A stretch of DNA of 64,000 nucleotides from JAGWBF01 sp965116325 (GTDB lineage Bacteria > Chloroflexota > Dehalococcoidia > Lucifugimonadales > JAGWBF01): contig OZ220675.1 of assembly GCA_965116325.1 (NCBI GenBank), positions 1,612,001-1,676,000 on the forward strand. The letters run 5' to 3'. This document shows, in pieces, positions 42,910 to 51,581 of this stretch. Both the position numbers and the translations under genes were made by a program. Positions within the stretch are counted from its first letter, which is position 1, and each line of letters opens with the position of its first letter. The notes under the pieces were generated by a model. The model was not told the origin of the DNA, did not search any database, and saw only the letters and a list, made by a program, of their open reading frames with translations.

Positions 42910-43220
42910 TGAACATCCGCAAGGGCGACACGGTGCTGGTCATCGGAGGCAAGGAGAAGGGCCGCCGGGGTAAGGTGGAAAAGGTCCTTCCTGAGCAAAA
43001 CAGGGTGACCATCGAGGGGTTCAACCTGGTTGTAAAGCATATGCGCCCAACGGGCCAGGCCAGGCAGGCAGGAAGGATACAGAAGGAGTCCCCCCTTCAT
43101 ATGTCAAACGTAATGTTGGTCTGCAACAAGTGCAGCAGAGCAACAAGGGTTAGGACCAATCGTTTGGAAGACGGCAGAAAGGTACGGGAATGTCTGAAGT
43201 GCAGGGAGACGATAGACTAG
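42909..43220 (+). CDS. rplX: 50S ribosomal protein L24
   Basis: A 103-residue L24, an assembly-initiating protein. The KOW motif lies in KGDTVLVIGGKEKGRRGKV. A C-terminal CNKC...CLKC set is a likely zinc ribbon, known in many L24 proteins. ATG 42909 overlaps the rplN stop by one base, and GGAGG is 7 bases upstream. Confidence 0.95.
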   Translation: MNIRKGDTVLVIGGKEKGRRGKVEKVLPEQNRVTIEGFNLVVKHMRPTGQARQAGRIQKESPLHMSNVMLVCNKCSRATRVRTNRLEDGRKVRECLKCRETID

Positions 43221-44002
43221 AGGAAGCTCCTTCCCCGGCGGACGAGAGCACGGCGGAGAAGGCCGCTTCGTCCACCGAAACGAGCGCTGAGCAGGCCCAG
43301 CCCGCCAGGACGAGGGCCCCACGAAGTGGTGCGTCCAGGGCTCAGCGCGGGACGTCGACAAGGAGCTCGTCCGCAAGAGGTAGCAGGGCTGCTACCGCAG
43401 CTCCTGCCGCCGAAGAGGAAGCTCCACCCGCCAGCGCGCCGCCCCAGGCCAGCCCTACACTCAGGCTCAAGGAGATGTACCAGACCGAGGTAGTGCCGGC
43501 TATGCTCCAGGAGTTTGGATACAAGAACGTGGTGCAGGTGCCGAAGCTGAAGAAGGTAGTGCTGAACATAGGCTTGGGAGAGGCGCTGACCAATCCCCGG
43601 GCCATGGAAAGCGCGGCAAAAGACCTGAGCACCATATCCGGCCAGAAGCCGATCATCACCCGGGCCAAGAAGTCCATCGCAGGCTTCAAGCTCAGGGAAG
43701 GAAACCCCATAGGTATGTGCGTGACGTTGCGTGGCGCGCGTATGTACCAGTTCATGGACCGCTTGGTGAATGCGGCCCTGCCCCGTATCAGGGACTTCCG
43801 TGGAGTGCCCGCCACCAGCTTTGATGGGCGGGGCAACTACTCCCTCGGTATCAGGGAGCAGATAATCTTTCCTGAAATCGACTACGGGCAGATCGAGCGC
43901 ATACGGGGGCTACAGATAACGATCAACACCACAGCAAGGACCGACGCCGAGGCAACCCGCCTGCTTGCGCTGATGGGGATGCCCTTCGTCAGGCAGAACT
44001 GA
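43190..44002 (+). CDS. rplE: 50S ribosomal protein L5 with N-terminal extension
   Basis: Residues from about 88 on are a complete L5 (LKEMYQTEVVPAMLQEFGYKNVVQVPKL, then SGQKPIITRAKKSIAGFKLREG and FPEIDYGQIERIRG), which binds 5S rRNA. The first 87 residues are extra: a low-complexity Ala/Ser/Glu/Pro stretch, a basic Arg/Ser part and a second acidic Ala/Pro part. L5 is normally about 180 residues; this is 270. The ATG at 43190 overlaps rplX by 31 bp. No start with a ribosome site is seen close to the L5 core, so the extension is probably made. Confidence 0.9.
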   Translation: MSEVQGDDRLEEAPSPADESTAEKAASSTETSAEQAQPARTRAPRSGASRAQRGTSTRSSSARGSRAATAAPAAEEEAPPASAPPQASPTLRLKEMYQTEVVPAMLQEFGYKNVVQVPKLKKVVLNIGLGEALTNPRAMESAAKDLSTISGQKPIITRAKKSIAGFKLREGNPIGMCVTLRGARMYQFMDRLVNAALPRIRDFRGVPATSFDGRGNYSLGIREQIIFPEIDYGQIERIRGLQITINTTARTDAEATRLLALMGMPFVRQN

Positions 44003-44012
44003 GGTACTTGTA

Positions 44013-44198
44013 TTGGCTAAGAAATCCAAGATAGCAAAGTGGAAGCAGCCCCCCAAGTTCCCCGTGCGGAACCATAACCGGTGCAATCGTTGCGGCAGGC
44101 CAAGGGCCTTCATCCGCTACTTCGGTCTGTGCCGTATATGCATGAGGCAGTTGAGCCTCCTTGGGGAGCTTCCCGGAGTGCGCAAAGCAAGCTGGTAG
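44013..44198 (+). CDS. rpsZ: 30S ribosomal protein S14, type Z
   Basis: A 61-residue zinc-type S14. CNRC and CRIC (Cys24, 27, 40, 43) form the zinc site, with the GRPRAFIRYFGLCRIC signature. The start is TTG with GAGG 8 bases upstream. Confidence 0.95.
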   Translation: MAKKSKIAKWKQPPKFPVRNHNRCNRCGRPRAFIRYFGLCRICMRQLSLLGELPGVRKASW

Positions 44199-44245
44199 CA
44201 GAAAATGAATCCTAAAGAAAAACAACGCATTGCCGGGGGGCAAAA

Positions 44246-44644
44246 ATGCCGGTAACCGATCCAATAGCAGACATGTTGACCCGCATCAGGAACGCTCAGC
44301 AGATGCGTCATGATCATCTGGTCATGCCCGTTTCCAAGGCCAAGGTGGCCATCGCCAAGATTCTGAAAGAGGAGCGTTTCATACGGGACTACGACCTGCT
44401 GCGGGGCCAGCCCCACCCCCAGCTGCGCATTCACCTGACCTACCGCGAGAACAAAGGCCTGCCCATCACCGGCCTCAAGAAGGTTAGCAAGCCCGGCCTC
44501 AGGGTCTATGTGGGCAAAGGCGAGATCCCCCGGGTGTACGGAGGAGTGGGCATAGCGATATTGTCCACATCCAGCGGCATCATGACCGGCAAGGAAGCTT
44601 GGGATAAGGGGATAGGAGGAGAGCTGCTCTGCTATGTCTGGTGA
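44246..44644 (+). CDS. rpsH: 30S ribosomal protein S8
   Basis: A 132-residue S8, a central-domain primary binder and in many bacteria the translational repressor of the spc operon. It has DPIADMLTRIRNAQQ and the C-terminal GIAILSTSSGIMTGKEAWDKGIGGELLCYVW. Confidence 0.96.
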   Translation: MPVTDPIADMLTRIRNAQQMRHDHLVMPVSKAKVAIAKILKEERFIRDYDLLRGQPHPQLRIHLTYRENKGLPITGLKKVSKPGLRVYVGKGEIPRVYGGVGIAILSTSSGIMTGKEAWDKGIGGELLCYVW

Positions 44645-45218
44645 TGTAACGACCCAACGTCGAGAACGCACTCTCTCCAGGATTGGACGCAAGGCCATAC
44701 CTATTCCTGCCGGCGTTCAGGTAACCACCGAGTATGGCCAGATCACGGTCAACGGGCCGAGGGGGACCTTGGTCCAGCCCCTGCACCCCGATGTGACCGT
44801 CCGAGTGGAAGATTCCCAGATAGTTGTGGAGCGATACTCGGAGCGCAAGTTCCACCGCTCCCTTCACGGCCTCACCCGCAGCTTGGTGGCAAATGCGGTA
44901 ACAGGAGTGTCCGAAGGCTTTCAGAAGACCCTGGAGCTGATGGGAGTTGGATACCGGGCCCAGCAGTCGGGAGATGGCGTAGTGCTCAACGTAGGGTACA
45001 GCCACCCCGTAGAGCTGTCTCCCATAGATGGGGTCACCATCACGGTAGAAGGCAACAACCGCGTCCACGTGAGTGGAATGGACAAGCAGAAGGTGGGCGA
45101 AGTGGCGTCCAGGATACGCCGGGTGCGGCCGCCCAACGCCTACAAAGAGAAGGGGATCAAGTATTCCGATGAGGTGCTGCGACTCAAGCCCGGAAAAGCC
45201 GCAGCCAGGAAGAAGTAG
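44634..45218 (+). CDS. rplF: 50S ribosomal protein L6
   Basis: A 194-residue L6, near the factor-binding centre. The core starts SRIGRKAIPIPAGV at about residue 15, so about 14 residues (MSGDVTTQRRERTL) are extra at the N-terminus. The late RRVRPPNAYKEKGIKY is diagnostic. It overlaps rpsH by 11 bp. Confidence 0.95.
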   Translation: MSGDVTTQRRERTLSRIGRKAIPIPAGVQVTTEYGQITVNGPRGTLVQPLHPDVTVRVEDSQIVVERYSERKFHRSLHGLTRSLVANAVTGVSEGFQKTLELMGVGYRAQQSGDGVVLNVGYSHPVELSPIDGVTITVEGNNRVHVSGMDKQKVGEVASRIRRVRPPNAYKEKGIKYSDEVLRLKPGKAAARKK

Positions 45219-45229
45219 AGGACCGGACA

Positions 45230-45598
45230 ATGCCCAGGGATAAAGATGCGCGGAAACTGAGGGTCGTCAGGCACCGGAGGGTGCGCAACAAGGTGTCTGG
45301 CTCTCCTCAGCAGCCCCGTTTGTGCGTGTTTCGAAGCTTGAATCACATATACGCCCAGGTGATCGATGACAGCGTGGGGTTCACCCTGGCATCCGCCTCC
45401 AGCAAGGAAGCGGAGGTGGTGCCTTCCGCCTCCAAGGCTGGGAAGTCGGAGCGCTCCAAGCTGGTGGGCACCGCCATCGCCCAAAGGGCCAAGTCCAAGG
45501 GGATCGATAAAGTAGTCTTCGACCGCGGCGGTTATAAGTACCATGGCCGCGTGAAGATGCTTGCAGAAGCGGCTCGCGAAGGAGGACTAACCTTCTAA
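45230..45598 (+). CDS. rplR: 50S ribosomal protein L18
   Basis: A 122-residue L18, a 5S rRNA binder. It has RHRRVRNKVSGSPQQPRLCVFRSLNHIYAQVIDD and the C-terminal FDRGGYKYHGRVKMLAEAAREGGL. Its TAA overlaps the rpsE ATG by one base. Confidence 0.96.
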   Translation: MPRDKDARKLRVVRHRRVRNKVSGSPQQPRLCVFRSLNHIYAQVIDDSVGFTLASASSKEAEVVPSASKAGKSERSKLVGTAIAQRAKSKGIDKVVFDRGGYKYHGRVKMLAEAAREGGLTF

Positions 45599-46119
45599 TG
45601 GTAAGCTTGCTGACTAGTCCCGCAGAATCGTCATTCGACGTCAACACCTTGGTGCTCAACGAAAGGGTTGTGTACACCCGTCGAATTGCCAAGGTGGTCA
45701 AAGGAGGAAGACACCTCCGGTTCAACGCCCTCGTGGTGGTCGGTGACGGCGAAGGCGTTGTGGGCGCGGGACTGGGTAAAGCCCTGGCTATTCCCGATGC
45801 AGTTAGAAAGGGGAATGCGGTCGCCAAGAAGAACCTGATACGGGTCCCGATAAAAGGCAGCACCATTCCTCAGGCAACCACGCTGAAGAAGGGCGCTTCT
45901 CTGGTGATGATCAAGCCCGCTCCGCCGGGCACCGGCATTATCGCCGCCGGTGTGGTTAGGGCGGTGCTGGACTTGGCCGGGGTGAAGGACGTGGTGGCCA
46001 AGTCCCTTGGCTCTCGCAATCCAATAAACGTTGTCTATGCCACCCTGGAGGCCCTGAAGCAGCTCAAGGACCCGGAAGAAGAGGTCGCCCGTCGAAAGGC
46101 GCCCCGTCCGGCCCGCTAA
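45598..46119 (+). CDS. rpsE: 30S ribosomal protein S5
   Basis: A 173-residue S5, involved in decoding accuracy and mRNA helicase activity. It has the VVKGGRHLRFNALVVVGDGEGVVGAGLGKA and RAVLDLAGVKDVVAKSLGSRNPINVVYATLEAL segments. Translation is likely coupled to rplR. Confidence 0.96.
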   Translation: MVSLLTSPAESSFDVNTLVLNERVVYTRRIAKVVKGGRHLRFNALVVVGDGEGVVGAGLGKALAIPDAVRKGNAVAKKNLIRVPIKGSTIPQATTLKKGASLVMIKPAPPGTGIIAAGVVRAVLDLAGVKDVVAKSLGSRNPINVVYATLEALKQLKDPEEEVARRKAPRPAR

Positions 46120-46142
46120 CCCACAGATGACAGGAACGAACC

Positions 46143-46355
46143 ATGGGAAGTCTTAAGATCACCCTGAAACGAAGCTACGCCGGCTCCACTGAAGCCCAAA
46201 GGAGGGTCGTCCGCTCCCTCGGGCTGCGAAGGTTGAACCAGACGGTGGTGCACCAGGATAGCCCCACGATCCTTGGCATGGTCCGCAAGGTCAGCCATAT
46301 GCTCCAAGTCGAAGAGGGGACCGAGGGGCAGGATGTGCAAGGAAAGGACGCTTAG
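46143..46355 (+). CDS. rpmD: 50S ribosomal protein L30
   Basis: A 70-residue L30: LKITLKRSYAGSTEAQRRVVRSLGLRRLNQTVVHQDSP, then a short acidic end. The position between rpsE and rplO is the standard one. Confidence 0.94.
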   Translation: MGSLKITLKRSYAGSTEAQRRVVRSLGLRRLNQTVVHQDSPTILGMVRKVSHMLQVEEGTEGQDVQGKDA

Positions 46356-46357
46356 CC

Positions 46358-46801
46358 ATGATGGAGCACGATGTGGCACCGCCCAAGGGAACAAGAAGGA
46401 AGAGAAAACGCCTTGGACGCGGCGATGCCAGCGGCCACGGCAGCTACAGCGGTAGAGGTATGAAGGGCGCGAAGTCCCGGTCCGGTCCCGGCCCCCGGCC
46501 CGGCTACGAAGGCGGCCAGATGCCCCTCATCAAGGGGCTTCCCATGCGGCGGGGATTTACCAACATCTTCAAGAAGCAGTATTCACTAGTGAAGCTGGAC
46601 ACCTTGAACCGCTTGCCCCAGAACTCAGAAGTCACACCCGAGCTGATGGTGCAGGCGGGACTCATCAAGAATCTCAGGCATCCCGTCAAAGTGCTGGGTA
46701 ACGGCGAGCTCCAGGTGCCACTGACCGTGTACGCCCAGAGGTTCACCCATTCCGCGAGGGAAAAGATCGAAGCCTCCGGAGGCCGGGCAGAGGTGATCTA
46801 G
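46358..46801 (+). CDS. rplO: 50S ribosomal protein L15
   Basis: A 147-residue L15. Its Gly/Arg-rich N-terminal part has RRKRKRLGRGDASGHGSYSGRGMKGAKSRSG and GGQMPLIKGLPMRRGF, as usual. Two bp separate it from both rpmD and secY. Confidence 0.96.
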   Translation: MMEHDVAPPKGTRRKRKRLGRGDASGHGSYSGRGMKGAKSRSGPGPRPGYEGGQMPLIKGLPMRRGFTNIFKKQYSLVKLDTLNRLPQNSEVTPELMVQAGLIKNLRHPVKVLGNGELQVPLTVYAQRFTHSAREKIEASGGRAEVI

Positions 46802-46803
46802 AC

Positions 46804-48132
46804 ATGATGACCCGGGAGGCGGAGGGACCTCCGCGACTATTCAAAGCAGCAATCGATGCCTTCCGGATCCCGGACCTTCGATCCAAGATTCTCTTCACCC
46901 TGGCCTTGCTGGTGGTGTTCCGCCTCATGGCCCAGGTGCCCCTTCCCGGCATAGACCAGGGACGCCTCGACTCCCTCTTCGAATCAAACCAGCTCTTGGG
47001 CTTCCTTGATCTGTTCAGCGGCGGTGCCCTTGGCAACATGAGCGTCGCGGCCTTGGGCGTCTTTCCCTACATCACATCGTCCATCGTAATCCAGTTTCTC
47101 ACTCCCGTCATACCCCCCCTCCAGCGCCTCTCGCGGGAAGGGGAGATGGGTAGGCAGCGGATCAACCGCATCGTGCACTTCATGACCGTGCCCATCGCCT
47201 TGGCCCAGGGCTTCGGTCAGCTTCAGCTCATACAGCAGGCGGGGGTTATAGAAGGAGTGTGGTCCGGGCCCGGCAGCAGCGGGGACCCCCTGACCACGGT
47301 TGCGATGCTGGCATCCCTGGTCGGCGGGACCATGTTCCTTGTATGGCTGGGAGAGCTCATCACCGAGAAGGGGATCGGCAACGGAATATCCCTGATCATC
47401 TTCAGCGGTATCGTCGCCAGCTTTCCGGGGCTGCTGCAGCAATTTGGCGACCAGACCAATGCCCTCGGAATGCTCTGGCTGCTGGTTTTCGGCTTCGCCA
47501 TCATCGCCCTCATAGTTGTGTTCAACGAAGGGCATCGTCGCATCCCGGTACAGTACGGTCGGAGCATCTTTCGGGGGGGCAGGATGTACCGGCAATCGGG
47601 GGCTACCTACCTGCCCATACGGGTGAACTCGGCGGGCATGATTCCCCTGATCTTCGCATCCTCCCTGGTGATTCTGCCCGGCACCGTCGCCAACTTCGTT
47701 GGTGTGAGGGGCGATTGGCTTGGTTCCGTAGCCGACTTCTTTGTGGGGCTGTTCGATCCGACCAACATCGTTTACTGGATTCTCTTTGCCGGACTGACCA
47801 TCGCCTTCGCTTTCTTCTACACGCTGATAGTGTTCCAGCAGCAGAACCTGGCCGAAAACCTGCAGAGAAACGGGGGATTCGTCCCCGGCATCCGGCCGGG
47901 GCAGCCCACCCAGGACTACCTGAACCGGGTGATCTTGCGCATCACCTGGGGTGGAGCAATCTTCCTCGGGTTTATCGCCTTTGTCCCTTACTTGGCCTCG
48001 CTGCTGACCGATATCCAAGCCCTGATTCTGCCCAGCATCAGCCTGCTGATCGTCGTGGGCGTGGGCTTGGACACCCTGCGCCAGCTGGAGGCTCAGCTCC
48101 TGATGCGAAACTACGAAGGATTCCTGAGATAA
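46804..48132 (+). CDS. secY: Preprotein translocase subunit SecY
   Basis: A 442-residue channel subunit with ten hydrophobic segments. PLPGIDQ sits after TM1, and the conserved GNGISLIIFSGIV and RRIPVQYGR loops are present, as is FVPGIRPGQPT. It forms the protein-export channel with SecE and SecG, which are not in the window. It sits at its usual place between rplO and adk. Confidence 0.97.
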   Translation: MMTREAEGPPRLFKAAIDAFRIPDLRSKILFTLALLVVFRLMAQVPLPGIDQGRLDSLFESNQLLGFLDLFSGGALGNMSVAALGVFPYITSSIVIQFLTPVIPPLQRLSREGEMGRQRINRIVHFMTVPIALAQGFGQLQLIQQAGVIEGVWSGPGSSGDPLTTVAMLASLVGGTMFLVWLGELITEKGIGNGISLIIFSGIVASFPGLLQQFGDQTNALGMLWLLVFGFAIIALIVVFNEGHRRIPVQYGRSIFRGGRMYRQSGATYLPIRVNSAGMIPLIFASSLVILPGTVANFVGVRGDWLGSVADFFVGLFDPTNIVYWILFAGLTIAFAFFYTLIVFQQQNLAENLQRNGGFVPGIRPGQPTQDYLNRVILRITWGGAIFLGFIAFVPYLASLLTDIQALILPSISLLIVVGVGLDTLRQLEAQLLMRNYEGFLR

Positions 48133-48142
48133 GGACTTTCCG

Positions 48143-48817
48143 GTGCGAGAAAGCGCATCAAAAGGCACAAGCCGCATCATACTCCTGGGTCCCCCCGGGT
48201 CGGGGAAGGGCACCCAGGCAGAGATGCTGTCCCATAAGCTGGGGGTTCCCTTTGTATCCTCCGGGAACCTGATGCGTCACCACCAGGAAGAGGAGAGCCC
48301 CCTGGGTCGCAAGATAAGGGGCTACACAGACCAGGGGCTCCTGGTACCCGATGATATAGCCATCGAAATGGTGCTCAAGGAGGTCATGCCCCCCAGAAAT
48401 GAGGGCGGATTCATCCTGGACGGATTTCCCAGGAACATTCACCAGGCCGAGGTGCTTGATGAGTCTCTGTCCCGACAGGGTACGAGAATCGACCAGGTTG
48501 TGCTCATCAAGATAGATGACATAGAGGAGCTGGTGCGCCGGTTGGGTGGGCGTGTGGTCTGCCGCAGATGCCAGGCTCCCTACAACCTAAATGGGACTTC
48601 TCCCGACGCAGGGGTAGTCTGCAACCGGTGCGGAGGAGAGCTTTACACCAGGCAGGATGATGTCCCGGAGACAACAAAAGTGCGCATCAAGGTGTACGAG
48701 ATGCAGACCCAGCCGCTCATAGAGTACTACAAGCGCACGGACAAACTGGTGGAGGTTCAGGGGACAGGAAGCGTCGATGATGTCAGTAGGAGGCTGGTGG
48801 AAAGTGTTCGAGCCTAG
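48143..48817 (+). CDS. adk: Adenylate kinase (zinc-lid type)
   Basis: A 224-residue enzyme converting ATP + AMP to 2 ADP. The P-loop is GPPGSGKGTQ (from residue 16), and GFILDGFPRNIHQAE is the NMP-binding part. The LID domain has CRRC and CNRC, a four-Cys zinc site as in Gram-positive Adk. The GTG start has AAGGAC upstream. Confidence 0.96.
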   Translation: MRESASKGTSRIILLGPPGSGKGTQAEMLSHKLGVPFVSSGNLMRHHQEEESPLGRKIRGYTDQGLLVPDDIAIEMVLKEVMPPRNEGGFILDGFPRNIHQAEVLDESLSRQGTRIDQVVLIKIDDIEELVRRLGGRVVCRRCQAPYNLNGTSPDAGVVCNRCGGELYTRQDDVPETTKVRIKVYEMQTQPLIEYYKRTDKLVEVQGTGSVDDVSRRLVESVRA

Positions 48818-48916
48818 AACATCCAGTGAAGGGCCCTCTTCCAAAAGGCAGCCGAATGTCGTAAAATATACGTTTGTCCGGTCATACGGCTCCGAGTTCC
48901 CTTTGGGCAAAGCCAT

Positions 48917-49750
48917 GTGGCCCGCACCGTGCATACAAAAATGACCAACCCGAAGAAAATAACAACGGCATCCAACTCTCCAACCACCTACTCCGGGGGG
49001 ATAACGATAAAGTCCGCCCAGGAAATGGAGGGTATGAGGGCCGCGGGCAAGGTTGTCGCATCAACTCTGACCCTGCTGCGGAACTCGGTGAAGCCGGGTA
49101 TAACCACCAAAGAACTGGATGCTATAGCAGAGCGCAATATCAGAAAGATGGGCGCCGTTCCCGCCTTCAAGGGTTACCGGGGATTCCCGGGATCCATATG
49201 CGCCTCCATAAACCAGCAGATTGTGCACGGCATACCAGGCGATGAGGTGCTCCAGGAGGGTGACCTGATCAAGATGGATGTGGGAGCTGTGTGCGAGGGT
49301 TTGATAGGAGATGCAGCCATAACGGTAGGTGTGGGAAACATCTCCGACGAAGCCAAAGAGCTAATCGATGTTACCAGGCGCTCCCTGGAGGCTGGGATTG
49401 CGGCTGCCACCCATGGGGCCCGCACCGGGGACATAGGAGCTGCCGTGGAGAAGTATGCCACCGAGCGTGGCAATTACGGCGTCGTGCGGGAATACGTTGG
49501 ACATGGGGTGGGCAGGTTCCTGCATGAGGACCCCCAGATACCCAATTACGGGCCCGGCGGAAGAGGGCCTATGCTCCGAAAGGGAATGTGCATCGCTATA
49601 GAACCGATGGTAAACATAGGCGATTGGCGCACCCGTCTTCTCGAAGACCAGTGGACCGTGGTCACCTTTGACGGAAGCCTGTCGGCCCACTTCGAACACA
49701 CCATCGCCATTACCGATGGAGAAGCAGAGGTGCTTACTAGGGAGAGCTAG
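48917..49750 (+). CDS. map: Type I methionine aminopeptidase
   Basis: Removes the initiator Met from new proteins. The dimetal site ligands are visible in KMDVGAV (Asp), GDAAITVG (Asp), GHGVGRFLHEDP (His), IAIEPMV (Glu) and FEHTIAI (Glu). The core begins at ITIKSAQEMEGMRAAG. The start is uncertain: the longest frame begins with GTG 48917, but an ATG at 48941 is just as likely, and neither has a clear ribosome site. The 99 bp gap after adk contains a TAAAAT element that could give an extra promoter. Confidence 0.93.
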   Translation: MARTVHTKMTNPKKITTASNSPTTYSGGITIKSAQEMEGMRAAGKVVASTLTLLRNSVKPGITTKELDAIAERNIRKMGAVPAFKGYRGFPGSICASINQQIVHGIPGDEVLQEGDLIKMDVGAVCEGLIGDAAITVGVGNISDEAKELIDVTRRSLEAGIAAATHGARTGDIGAAVEKYATERGNYGVVREYVGHGVGRFLHEDPQIPNYGPGGRGPMLRKGMCIAIEPMVNIGDWRTRLLEDQWTVVTFDGSLSAHFEHTIAITDGEAEVLTRES

Positions 49751-49795
49751 TCTTCATCCGCTGCGGGTGGGACACAGAATACGCCCAGAGGTGCC

Positions 49796-50014
49796 ATGGC
49801 CAAGAAAGAAGCGATAGAAGTTGAGGCGACGGTGACGGAAGCTCTTCCCAACGGCATGTTCAGGGTCGAGCTCCCCAACGACCATAAGGTGCTGGCCCAC
49901 GTATCGGGCAAGATACGCCTTCACTTCATTCGCGTTCTCCCGGGTGACCGGGTTCTGGTGGAACTTTCTCCATACGACCTCAACAGGGGGCGCATTACCT
50001 ATCGCTTCAAATAG
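49796..50014 (+). CDS. infA: Translation initiation factor IF-1
   Basis: A 72-residue OB-fold factor that blocks the A site during initiation. It has AKKEAIEVEATVTEALPNGMFRVEL and the end LSPYDLNRGRITYRFK. GAGGTG precedes the ATG. It is followed by rpmJ after 8 bp, the usual order. Confidence 0.97.
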   Translation: MAKKEAIEVEATVTEALPNGMFRVELPNDHKVLAHVSGKIRLHFIRVLPGDRVLVELSPYDLNRGRITYRFK

Positions 50015-50022
50015 GTGCGGCA

Positions 50023-50136
50023 ATGAAAGTTAGAGCTTCAGTAAAACCCCGGTGCGACCGTTGCCGGGTCATAAGGCGCAAAGGTTCGGTACGAATCATT
50101 TGCCAAAACCCTCGACACGCCCAGAGGCAGGGCTGA
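50023..50136 (+). CDS. rpmJ: 50S ribosomal protein L36
   Basis: A 37-residue protein, read directly from the bases: MKVRASVKPRCDRCRVIRRK at the N-terminus, then a C-terminal half ending HAQRQG. Zinc ligands Cys11, Cys14, Cys27 and His32 make it the zinc-containing form. Confidence 0.95.
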   Translation: MKVRASVKPRCDRCRVIRRKGSVRIICQNPRHAQRQG

Positions 50137-50152
50137 TTCCAGGAGGGATGCA

Positions 50153-50545
50153 ATGGTACGAGTAGCAGGCGTCGATATACCAGACAACAAGCGGGCCGAT
50201 GCAGCTCTGCGCCACATTTACGGCGTGGGCCCCGCCTTTGCAGTACAGATCCTGGACAAGGCGGAGGTTATCGGCACGCCGAGGCCCAGGATGTCCGAGC
50301 TCTCCGAGGCCCAGATAAACCGCATACGAGAGATCGTAGACCAGGACTACAAGGTTGAAGGGGACCTGCGCCGGGAAGTCAACGGCAACATCAGGAGGCT
50401 GATCGAGATAGGTTCCTTTCGAGGACTGCGCCATCGCCGAGGGCTGCCCCTCCGGGGACAGCGCACCCGCACCAACGCCCGGACCCGCAAGGGCCCCAGG
50501 CGGACTGTCGCTGGACGTGGGCGTCGCACAGGCGGGAAGAAGTAA
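50153..50545 (+). CDS. rpsM: 30S ribosomal protein S13
   Basis: A 130-residue S13, contacting the large subunit and P-site tRNA. It has RVAGVDIPDNKRADAALRHIYGVG and the C-terminal RGLPLRGQRTRTNARTRKG. CAGGAGG precedes the ATG. It starts the alpha section of the cluster. Confidence 0.97.
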   Translation: MVRVAGVDIPDNKRADAALRHIYGVGPAFAVQILDKAEVIGTPRPRMSELSEAQINRIREIVDQDYKVEGDLRREVNGNIRRLIEIGSFRGLRHRRGLPLRGQRTRTNARTRKGPRRTVAGRGRRTGGKK

Positions 50546-50554
50546 AGGAGGCTA

Positions 50555-50938
50555 ATGCCTAGACCAAGAAGTCGGCGTCGTGAACGAAAGAATGTTCCCA
50601 GGGGTCGGGCCTACATCCACTCTACTTTCAACAACACCCTGGTAACCATAACCGACCCCCAGGGTGCAGTGATCGGCGCAGCCAGCTCAGGCACTGTGGG
50701 CTTCAAGGGCTCCCGCAAGGGGACTGCATTCGCGGCCCAGAGGGCGGCTGAACAGGCAGCTCGGCGTGGCATGGACCAGGGCCTTCGCCAGGTGGAGGTG
50801 TTCATCAACGGCCCCGGTGCAGGAAGAGAAGCAGCGATACGTTCCCTTCAAGCGGTTGGACTGGTCATCACCAGCATCAGGGATGTGACCCACATCCCCC
50901 ATAATGGCTGCCGTCCTCCCAAAAGGCGCAGGGTGTAG
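50555..50938 (+). CDS. rpsK: 30S ribosomal protein S11
   Basis: A 127-residue S11 of the small subunit platform. It has the AYIHSTFNNTLVTITDPQGAV and DVTHIPHNGCRPPKRRRV segments. AAGGAGG precedes the ATG. Confidence 0.97.
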   Translation: MPRPRSRRRERKNVPRGRAYIHSTFNNTLVTITDPQGAVIGAASSGTVGFKGSRKGTAFAAQRAAEQAARRGMDQGLRQVEVFINGPGAGREAAIRSLQAVGLVITSIRDVTHIPHNGCRPPKRRRV

Positions 50939-50946
50939 GAGGACCG

Positions 50947-51573
50947 ATGGCACGCTATACAGGACCTGCATGCAGGCTTTGCCGTAGGGTCGGAGAGAAG
51001 CTCTTTCTGAAAGGGGAGCGGTGCTACACGCCCCGCTGCGCCATCGAAAAGAGGCGCACCTCACCGGGGGACCACTCGGGACGCAGGCGCCGGGTCTCCG
51101 ACCGGGGACTGCAGCTTAAGGAAAAGCAGAAGGCCCGCTACATGCATGGCGTGATGGAAAAGCAGTTCAGGCGCTACATGAGCTTGGCCTTCAAGAAGCC
51201 GGGCGTCACAGGCCAGTACCTGCTGGAGCTGCTGGAACGCCGGCTGGACAACACGGTATACCGGCTGGGCTTCGCCGAGTCTAGAAGGCAGGCCCGGCAG
51301 CTGGTGCTTCATGGTCACTTCACCGTCAACGGCCGGAAGACCAACATCCCCTCCTACATGGTGCGGACTGGGGATGTGATAGCCTGGATTGAGACCCGCA
51401 AGGAAAAGGACTTCTACAAGGCCCTCGTAAGCGGGATACCCAAGAGGCCGGTGCCCAGTTGGCTGACCCTCGACATTGAACATATGACGGGGACGGTGAT
51501 CAGCCAGCCCGCCGAAGAGGACCTGGAGTCGGGCATCGACACCCGCCTCATCGTAGAGTATTACTCGAGGTAG
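50947..51573 (+). CDS. rpsD: 30S ribosomal protein S4 (zinc type)
   Basis: A 208-residue S4, a primary 16S binder and in many bacteria the alpha-operon repressor. The N-terminal CRLC...CYTPRC set makes it the Cys-containing zinc form. The S4 RNA-binding domain begins RLDNTVYRLGFAESRRQARQLVLHGH. AGGAGGA precedes the ATG. Confidence 0.97.
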   Translation: MARYTGPACRLCRRVGEKLFLKGERCYTPRCAIEKRRTSPGDHSGRRRRVSDRGLQLKEKQKARYMHGVMEKQFRRYMSLAFKKPGVTGQYLLELLERRLDNTVYRLGFAESRRQARQLVLHGHFTVNGRKTNIPSYMVRTGDVIAWIETRKEKDFYKALVSGIPKRPVPSWLTLDIEHMTGTVISQPAEEDLESGIDTRLIVEYYSR

Positions 51574-51581
51574 TATTAGCA

